NCBI GenBank assembly: GCA_031367285.1
Contig: JANLPN010000392.1
Coordinates: 1-64,000 of the forward strand
Origin: CAISIP01 sp031367285
GTDB taxonomy: Bacteria; Pseudomonadota; Gammaproteobacteria; Burkholderiales; Burkholderiaceae_C
Direction of reading: 5' to 3'
DNA: 64,000 nt
The notes under the pieces are model-generated. The model saw only the letters and a list, made by a program, of their open reading frames with translations. It was not told where the DNA came from and did no database searches. Made by a program: the position numbers and the translations under genes. Of the stretch, positions 58,717-64,000 are shown in pieces. The first letter of the stretch is position 1, and every line of letters begins with the position of its first letter.

Positions 58717-60840
58717 TCAAACAGGGAACTGCCGCACTTCGCTGGTCGGGTCGTCGTGCCGGTGGCGGCCGGCGCTACCGGTTGCTAGCGGGACGGATGC
58801 CCCGGCACGCGCAAACAGCGGCAAGGTATACAGCGGCGCTGCCACGGTGTGTGTCTGGCCGGCTTCGAAGCGTTCGCCGGTATGGAAGTCAAACCAGGCG
58901 CCGGGTCCCAGGGGCAGGTAGACGGTGCGTGACGTGGCGCCGGCAAACACCACCGGCGCCACCAGCAGGGCGGCGCCCAGCATGAAGTCGTCGCCGTCCG
59001 CAAAACACAGGGGGTCGTCCGGGAAGTCGTAAAACGTGGGCCGGATGATGGGCTGGTGTTGCGCATGCGCGCGCTCGAACAACGACCACAGGTAGGGCAT
59101 CAGCGTGTAACGCAGCCGGATCGCCGTGGCTACGTCAGCGGTTACCGTCGGGTGCAGCCAGGGCACGTTGTTGGTTCCGTCGGCTTTCCAGGAGTTCATC
59201 ACCATGCGCGGGTTCAGGCAACAGGCCTGCACCCAGCGCAGGAACAGCTCCGGGTCGGGCGAGGGGCCGGCGAAACCGCCCACGTCGTGGCCCACGTTGA
59301 ACATGCCGGACAGCGACATCTGCAGGCCGGTGCGGATGTTCCAGCGCAGGGTGTCCCAGCTGGTGGTGTTGTCGCCGGTCCAGGTCTGGGCGTAGCGTTG
59401 CAGGCCCGGCGGGCCGCCGCGCGTGACGCTGAACACCTCCTGGTCCGGCTTGTGTGCGGCCTGCGCCTCGAAACTTGCACGCGTCATCAGCAGGGCATGC
59501 AGCGGACGCGCGCGGTGCATGGGCAAGGCCTCGCCAAAGCCGTGGCAACTGGCGCCATCGTCCATGACGGCGTATTCGTTGTTGTCGTTCCAGCCGGCGT
59601 TTATGCCGTAGTCCAGCACCTGCTCGCGCAGGCCCTTCTGCCACCAGGCCACGGCGGCGGGGTGGGTGAAGTCCAGGTGCGAGCCTACGCCGTCCCAGAA
59701 CTGTTCGACCACCGGCTGGCCGCTGGTGGCGTCATGCACGAAGCCGCCTTGTGCCAGCACGTCGGGGTAGGCCGGGTGGTCGTCCAGCAGGCAGGGCTTG
59801 ATATTGGCCACCAGCTGCATGCCGGCGGCCTGGAAGCGGGCATTAAGCGCCTTGGGGTCCGGGAACTTGCTGTTGTTCCAGGTAAACACATAACGCCGTT
59901 TGCCGCGCGATGAATAACCCGAGCCATAGTGGAACGAGGAACACGGGATGCCTTCGGATTCGATGCGGGTAATAAAGGCATCGAGCTGCGCTTGGGCGTC
60001 CGGCGCATCCGCCAGGCCCATGGCCGTCTGGGCAAAACCGAGTGTCCAGCGCGGTGGCAGGTGGGTGCCACCGATCAGGCGCGTGAACTGCGCAATCACC
60101 TCGCCCGGCGTGGCGCCTGCCATCAGGTAGTAGTCCAGGTCGCCGTCGTCGATCTCGACGTAGCGGAACAACTCGTGGTAGTTGTCGTGTTCACAACCCA
60201 GGTCGAAGGTACACGCCGAAAGCGTGTCGTAGTAGATGCCGTACCACTGGCCGGCGGCGGCGCGCGTAAGCACAAAAGGCCAGTGTTTGTAAAGCGGGTC
60301 GCCGCGCTGGGGGTCGTAGCCCAGCGAGTCCAGCGCCAAGGTGCGCAGGCGCCGGCCGTGCAGGTCGAGCGGGCCGGTCTTGTCGCCCAGGCCGTAATAA
60401 CGCTCCGCGCGATTGCGTTGCAGGTAATGCCGCACGGCACCGGTACGCGGACTCGCGAAATAGGCCGAAGTCGCGCGGTCGCTTGCCAGCGGGCGGCCCT
60501 GCCCGTCATGCCACGCCAGTGTCAACGGGTCCTTGCGCACCGTAAGCGACAGACTGTCGGTGCACAGACACACTTGCCCGTCGCGCTCGGTGAGCTGCGC
60601 GCTGGGGCGGCTGAAGCCGCTGGTGTCTTCGCGCCTTCTGCCGGACCAGGCTACGTCCTGGCCCGGCTGGGGGGCGATGGCCCAGGTGCGCGGTTCGCGA
60701 AAACCGTTGGCCGGTTTGTAGCGCACGCGAAACAGGCTGCTCTCCAGCACCTGAATATTGAAGCTGGCGCCACCGTCCAGCGACAGATCCACGCCGTGTT
60801 CGTGGGTGAGTGCGATGCGTACCGGCCCGAGGGTCTTCAT
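58717..60840 (-). CDS. Glycoside hydrolase family 31 (alpha-glucosidase/alpha-xylosidase type)
   Basis: A 707-residue GH31 enzyme that cleaves alpha-linked sugars from the non-reducing end. The probable nucleophile is Asp419 in INAGWNDNNEY; the usual form of this motif is WxDMNE, so Asn replaces Met. The acid/base is Asp490 in WTGDNTTSWD. GLGDKTGPLDL and YGIYYDT are typical N-terminal segments. The start at 60840 lies four bases after the stop of the ABC ATPase gene; a longer frame to 61032 is a shadow. With no signal peptide it acts in the cytoplasm on sugars brought in by the transporter encoded ahead of it. Confidence 0.9.
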   Translation of the reverse strand: MKTLGPVRIALTHEHGVDLSLDGGASFNIQVLESSLFRVRYKPANGFREPRTWAIAPQPGQDVAWSGRRREDTSGFSRPSAQLTERDGQVCLCTDSLSLTVRKDPLTLAWHDGQGRPLASDRATSAYFASPRTGAVRHYLQRNRAERYYGLGDKTGPLDLHGRRLRTLALDSLGYDPQRGDPLYKHWPFVLTRAAAGQWYGIYYDTLSACTFDLGCEHDNYHELFRYVEIDDGDLDYYLMAGATPGEVIAQFTRLIGGTHLPPRWTLGFAQTAMGLADAPDAQAQLDAFITRIESEGIPCSSFHYGSGYSSRGKRRYVFTWNNSKFPDPKALNARFQAAGMQLVANIKPCLLDDHPAYPDVLAQGGFVHDATSGQPVVEQFWDGVGSHLDFTHPAAVAWWQKGLREQVLDYGINAGWNDNNEYAVMDDGASCHGFGEALPMHRARPLHALLMTRASFEAQAAHKPDQEVFSVTRGGPPGLQRYAQTWTGDNTTSWDTLRWNIRTGLQMSLSGMFNVGHDVGGFAGPSPDPELFLRWVQACCLNPRMVMNSWKADGTNNVPWLHPTVTADVATAIRLRYTLMPYLWSLFERAHAQHQPIIRPTFYDFPDDPLCFADGDDFMLGAALLVAPVVFAGATSRTVYLPLGPGAWFDFHTGERFEAGQTHTVAAPLYTLPLFARAGASVPLATGSAGRHRHDDPTSEVRQFPV

Positions 60841-60844
60841 CGGC

Positions 60845-61867
60845 CTACAGCCTGCGGCCGTCTTTGTCAAAGCAGTGCAGATGTTCACGCGGCAAGGCCA
60901 GGCGCACCGTGTCGCCACCCGTGATGGTGGTCTGCCCGCCGCAGACCATCTCGAACGGCGTGTCGCCACCCACGCTGCCGTGCAGCAGGCTGGTGGAGCC
61001 GAGCTGCTCGACCGAAGCGACCTGCATCGCAATCGGGCCGTCGATGGCGCCGAACACCGCGTGTTCGGGCCGCAGGCCTATCGTATGCGTGCCCTGCGGC
61101 AGCAGCACCGCGCCTTGTTGCGGCGGCAACAGGGCGATGGGCAGGAAGTTCATGCGCGGGCTGCCGATGAACCCGGCCACAAAGGTATTTACGGGGCGGT
61201 TGTACAGCTCCAGCGGCGCACCGACCTGCTCTATCCGCCCGCCGCGCAGCACCACGATTTTGTCGGCCATGGTCATGGCTTCGACCTGGTCGTGCGTGAC
61301 GTAGACCATGGTCGCTTGGAGCCGTGCGTGCAGCTCGCGGATTTCGGCGCGCATCGACACACGCAACTCGGCATCCAGGTTGGACAGGGGTTCGTCGAAC
61401 AGGAACAGCTTGGGTTCGCGCACAATGGCCCGGCCGATCGCCACGCGCTGGCGCTGGCCGCCCGAGAGCTGGGTCGGCTTGCGCTGCAACAGCTCACCCA
61501 GGCGCAGCAGCGTGGCCGCGGCGCCGACCTTGGCTTCGATCTGGGCCTTGGGCATCCCGAGGTTCTCCAGACCGAACGCCATGTTGTCGTACACACTCAT
61601 GTGCGGGTACAGGGCATACGACTGGAACACCATGGCGCAGCCGCGGTGGGCGGCCGACACGGTGTTGACGTTCTGGCCGTCGATAAGAATGTCGCCGCTG
61701 CTCGGCGCTTCGAGCCCCGCGATCACGCGCAGCAGCGTTGACTTGCCACAACCCGAAGGCCCGACAAACACCACGAACTCGCCGTCCGTGACCGACAGGT
61801 CGATGCCATGCAAGATGGTGGTGCGATCGAAAGTCTTGACGACCTTGGATAGTTCAAGAGTGGCCAC
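60845..61867 (-). CDS. Sugar ABC transporter ATP-binding protein (UgpC/MalK family)
   Basis: A 340-residue ATPase of carbohydrate importers. Walker A GPSGCGKST at 36-44, Q-loop in VFQSYALYPHM, signature LSGGQ at 134-138, Walker B LFLFDEP at 154-160 and switch His in YVTHDQ. The C-terminal TOBE/regulatory part (after residue 235: GSPRMNFLP, GLRPEH) is the MalK-type extension. It sits between permease 2 and the GH31 gene, with gaps of 4-10 bp, in one leftward operon. Confidence 0.95.
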   Translation of the reverse strand: MATLELSKVVKTFDRTTILHGIDLSVTDGEFVVFVGPSGCGKSTLLRVIAGLEAPSSGDILIDGQNVNTVSAAHRGCAMVFQSYALYPHMSVYDNMAFGLENLGMPKAQIEAKVGAAATLLRLGELLQRKPTQLSGGQRQRVAIGRAIVREPKLFLFDEPLSNLDAELRVSMRAEIRELHARLQATMVYVTHDQVEAMTMADKIVVLRGGRIEQVGAPLELYNRPVNTFVAGFIGSPRMNFLPIALLPPQQGAVLLPQGTHTIGLRPEHAVFGAIDGPIAMQVASVEQLGSTSLLHGSVGGDTPFEMVCGGQTTITGGDTVRLALPREHLHCFDKDGRRL

Positions 61868-61876
61868 GCGTGTCCT

Positions 61877-62926
61877 TCATTTGACGCCGGCACTGGCAAT
61901 GCCGGTGGTGATGTATTTCTGCAGGAACGCAAACACCAGTGTGATCGGAATCAGCGTGATGACGGTCATGGCCAGCAGGTAGTGCCACTGCGTATTTAGC
62001 TCACCCTGGAACGAGTTGAGCGCCAGTTGCAGGGTAAAAAATTCGGACTTGGACAACACGATCAAGGGCAGCAGAAAATCGTTCCAGCGCCACATGACCG
62101 AAAAGATGGCCAGCACGGCCAGGGCCGGAGCCGCCAGCGGCAGGATGATCTTCCAGTAGATACGCCACTCGCTGGCATGGTCCATACGCGCGGCCTCCAG
62201 CAATTCGTCGGGAATGGTGAGCATGTACTGGCGCAGCAGGAACACGCCCGTCGGTGTGGCAATGGCCGGCAGGATCACGCCCCACAGGCTGTTGAGCAGG
62301 CCCACGCTGTTGATGACCAGGAACACCGGCACCAGGATGATGGTGGGCGGAATCATGAGCGTGGCGATGATCAGCAGGAACACGGCCTTCTGGCCGCGGA
62401 ACTGGTACTTGGACAAGGCAAACGCGGCCATTGAATTTATCAGCAGCGTGAGCAGGGTGGCCACCACGGTGATGAATACGCTGTTCCACAAATATTTGCC
62501 AAAGCTGAACTTGCCGAACAGATCGGTGTAGTTGCCGGGGGCGAACTTGAGCTCGTTGATGGGTTTGCGGTCGTTGATGTTGACGCGTATTTCGGTCGAG
62601 GGGTTGGCCGGGTCCACCATGGTGGCCATGATGCCGATGCGCCGCACCTGCGCCATCTCGCGCGTATTGCCCTGCCCGTCTTTGGTGCTGAACAGCGGCA
62701 ATGGCTTCTCGTGGCCGGCGACCAGCACCGACTTCTGGCTGTAGGGCAGGAACGAGGGCGGGAACTGGCTGATGGCGCTTTCGGTCTTGAGCGAAGACAT
62801 TACCAGCCACAGGATGGGCGCAAACATCGTAAACAGGCCCACACACAGGTAAACGTAGCTGAGCCAGTCGGTCCAGTCGAGCCGGTTGTGGCCCCGTGTC
62901 CGGGTAAGGAAGGTAGCCGCCGACAT
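61877..62926 (-). CDS. Sugar ABC transporter permease (MalG-type)
   Basis: A 349-residue inner-membrane permease with six predicted helices. The first is at about residues 20-45 (SYVYLCVGLFTMFAPILWLV), followed by a large periplasmic loop of about 100 residues (KSVLVAGHEKPLPLFSTKDG and on), typical of this MalG subgroup. The EAA loop is EAARMDHASEWRIYWKIILP, which docks on the ATPase. ATG 62926 is four bases after the stop of permease 1; an ATG 27 bases earlier is less likely. Confidence 0.93.
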   Translation of the reverse strand: MSAATFLTRTRGHNRLDWTDWLSYVYLCVGLFTMFAPILWLVMSSLKTESAISQFPPSFLPYSQKSVLVAGHEKPLPLFSTKDGQGNTREMAQVRRIGIMATMVDPANPSTEIRVNINDRKPINELKFAPGNYTDLFGKFSFGKYLWNSVFITVVATLLTLLINSMAAFALSKYQFRGQKAVFLLIIATLMIPPTIILVPVFLVINSVGLLNSLWGVILPAIATPTGVFLLRQYMLTIPDELLEAARMDHASEWRIYWKIILPLAAPALAVLAIFSVMWRWNDFLLPLIVLSKSEFFTLQLALNSFQGELNTQWHYLLAMTVITLIPITLVFAFLQKYITTGIASAGVK

Positions 62927-62930
62927 TGCC

Positions 62931-63911
62931 TTACCTCGCCTTCTTGCCCGCATCGCTGGCGCGTGTGAGCTTGAGTTGTGCGAACGTGAGCAGCATCAGG
63001 CCCAGCGCCAGCACCAGAGACGCCGCCGCCGCCAGGCCATACAGATGGATCTGCTCCGCAAAACCGGTCTGGTAGATGAACTGCACGATGAACGTGGTGG
63101 CCGAGCCGGGGCCGCCACCGGTCAGCACAAATACTTCGTCAAAGATCTGCACGGCGCGGATCATGGCCAGCACCAGCACCACGATCAGGTTGGGCATCAG
63201 CAAGGGCAGCGTGATGCGGCGCAGCGTGCGCCACGGCGAGGCAGCGTCCATCTCGGCGGCCTCGTACATGTCTTTGGGTATGGCCTGCAGGCCGGCCAGC
63301 AGGATCAAGGTGTAGAAACCCATGTGGGCCCAGATCGATACGAAGATAGTCCAGAAAAAAGCCCAGCTGGCGTTGGTGAGCCAGTCCACCGGTGCGGCGC
63401 CGGCCGCCACCAGTCCGGCGTTGAAAACCCCCTGGCTTTGCAACAGCCATTTCCAGATCAGCGCCACCACCACCGGCGACAGCAGCACGGGATAGAAGAA
63501 CACACCGCGCCAGAAGCCGCGCCCGATGATCTTGCGGTTCAACACCAGCGCGGTCAGCAGCGACAGCAGCACCATCAGCACCACCTGGATCAGGCTGAAC
63601 TTGACGGTATTCAAAATGGCGCGCCAGAACACGTCCTTGCGGCAGGTCTGGATGTCGAAATAGTCGCGGCATTCGAGCAGGATGCCGAAGTTCTCGCCGC
63701 CCGTAAACGGCCGCTTCAAGGGCAACAACTCCACGCCGCCGGTGGTGGCGTAGACCAGGTTGATCAGGATGGGCAAAAAAGTGAACAGCCCGAACACCAG
63801 CAGGTTCGGGCCGACAAACATCCAGCCGATACGGGACAGGCCGAGCCGGCGTTGACCGGCCCGGAACAGCGGCTCAAACAGGTTGAAGAAAAGGCCGGGC
63901 AGGCGCGACAC
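62931..63911 (-). CDS. Sugar ABC transporter permease (MalF/UgpA-type)
   Basis: A 326-residue inner-membrane permease with six helices; the first is in GWMFVGPNLLVFGLFTFLPIL. A periplasmic loop follows with two Cys (LLECRDYFDIQTCRKD) that could form a disulfide. The EAA loop is YEAAEMDAASPWRTLRRITLP. It pairs with the MalG-type permease and the ATPase to form an importer, and its gene comes right after the binding-protein gene cut by the window edge. Confidence 0.93.
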   Translation of the reverse strand: MSRLPGLFFNLFEPLFRAGQRRLGLSRIGWMFVGPNLLVFGLFTFLPILINLVYATTGGVELLPLKRPFTGGENFGILLECRDYFDIQTCRKDVFWRAILNTVKFSLIQVVLMVLLSLLTALVLNRKIIGRGFWRGVFFYPVLLSPVVVALIWKWLLQSQGVFNAGLVAAGAAPVDWLTNASWAFFWTIFVSIWAHMGFYTLILLAGLQAIPKDMYEAAEMDAASPWRTLRRITLPLLMPNLIVVLVLAMIRAVQIFDEVFVLTGGGPGSATTFIVQFIYQTGFAEQIHLYGLAAAASLVLALGLMLLTFAQLKLTRASDAGKKAR

Positions 63912-63927
63912 GGCTGCTCCGGCTGGC

Positions 63928-64000
63928 TTACTTCTGCGCCTGCTTGACCGCGTCGGCCATGTCGGCCGCGATCTTGGTCATGGCCTCATCGGTGCTCATC
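63928..64000 (-). CDS. C-terminal end of a sugar-binding protein (partial)
   Basis: The last 24 codons read TDEAMTKIAADMADAVKQAQ and then K before TAA. This is typical of the closing helix of extracellular sugar-binding proteins (SBP family 1). It lies 16 bp ahead of permease 1, the expected position for the importer's binding protein. The rest lies right of the window. Confidence 0.7.
   Translation of the reverse strand, partial: MSTDEAMTKIAADMADAVKQAQK

Overview
The window is GC-rich, densely coded DNA of the kind found in Burkholderiales (Comamonadaceae-like betaproteobacteria). The main support is the set of four orphan Bug/TctC-type periplasmic binding proteins, the IorA/IorB-type hydroxylase and the style of the catabolic operons. 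No rRNA, tRNA, phage, intact insertion sequence or CRISPR array was seen.

Layout. 1-5.6 kb: truncated family-5 ABC binding protein, divergent from a DapA-like aldolase/lyase, a FadR-type regulator, a Bug protein and an esterase. 5.7-16.2 kb: one long rightward run holding a decayed luciferase-like monooxygenase, a flavin reductase-IclR fusion, a cyclase, a CoA transferase, an acyl-CoA dehydrogenase, a TetR regulator, a Bug protein, a flavin monooxygenase, a thiolase-fold protein with a DUF35 partner, and a second TetR. 16.2-21.8 kb: a leftward block (two CoA transferases of different classes, two uncharacterised proteins, a phosphotransferase) ending in a fragment of an acyl-CoA dehydrogenase. 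22.2-29.4 kb: Bug protein, ADP-forming acyl-CoA synthetase, nitronate monooxygenase, Bug protein, SMP-30 lactonase-like protein, enoyl-CoA hydratase. 29.6-38.4 kb: envelope oxidation module (2Fe-2S subunit, molybdenum subunit, tannase-like esterase, TonB receptor, PQQ-type dehydrogenase, dihaem cytochrome c). 38.5-52.3 kb: two Baeyer-Villiger-type monooxygenase/SDR cassettes with an esterase, a TPP enzyme, a luciferase-like monooxygenase, an AMP-forming acyl-CoA ligase and an IclR regulator. 52.3-58.6 kb: a leftward sensory block (PBP-like protein, porin, hybrid histidine kinase, response regulator-nucleotide cyclase). 58.7-64 kb: a leftward sugar ABC transporter with a GH31 glycosidase.

Read together, 3.6-52 kb looks like a composite catabolic island for one or more cyclic, ketone- or ester-bearing compounds. 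Uptake would use the TonB receptor and binding proteins. Periplasmic hydroxylation or dehydrogenation, Baeyer-Villiger oxidation to lactones or esters, hydrolysis, CoA activation and beta-oxidation-like or retro-aldol steps would follow. The substrate cannot be read from the sequence.

Two signals go beyond ordinary annotation. First, an inverted repeat TACT-N4-AGTA recurs in the control regions of at least seven units, three times as tandem pairs exactly 21 bp apart, and one copy overlaps the start codon of a TetR gene. This suggests one regulon run by the twin TetR proteins. Second, several junctions carry gene debris: a monooxygenase relic, an acyl-CoA dehydrogenase tail, an enoyl-CoA hydratase piece, and an in-frame LivH-LivG chimera left by a deletion. 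The island appears to have been assembled and trimmed repeatedly.
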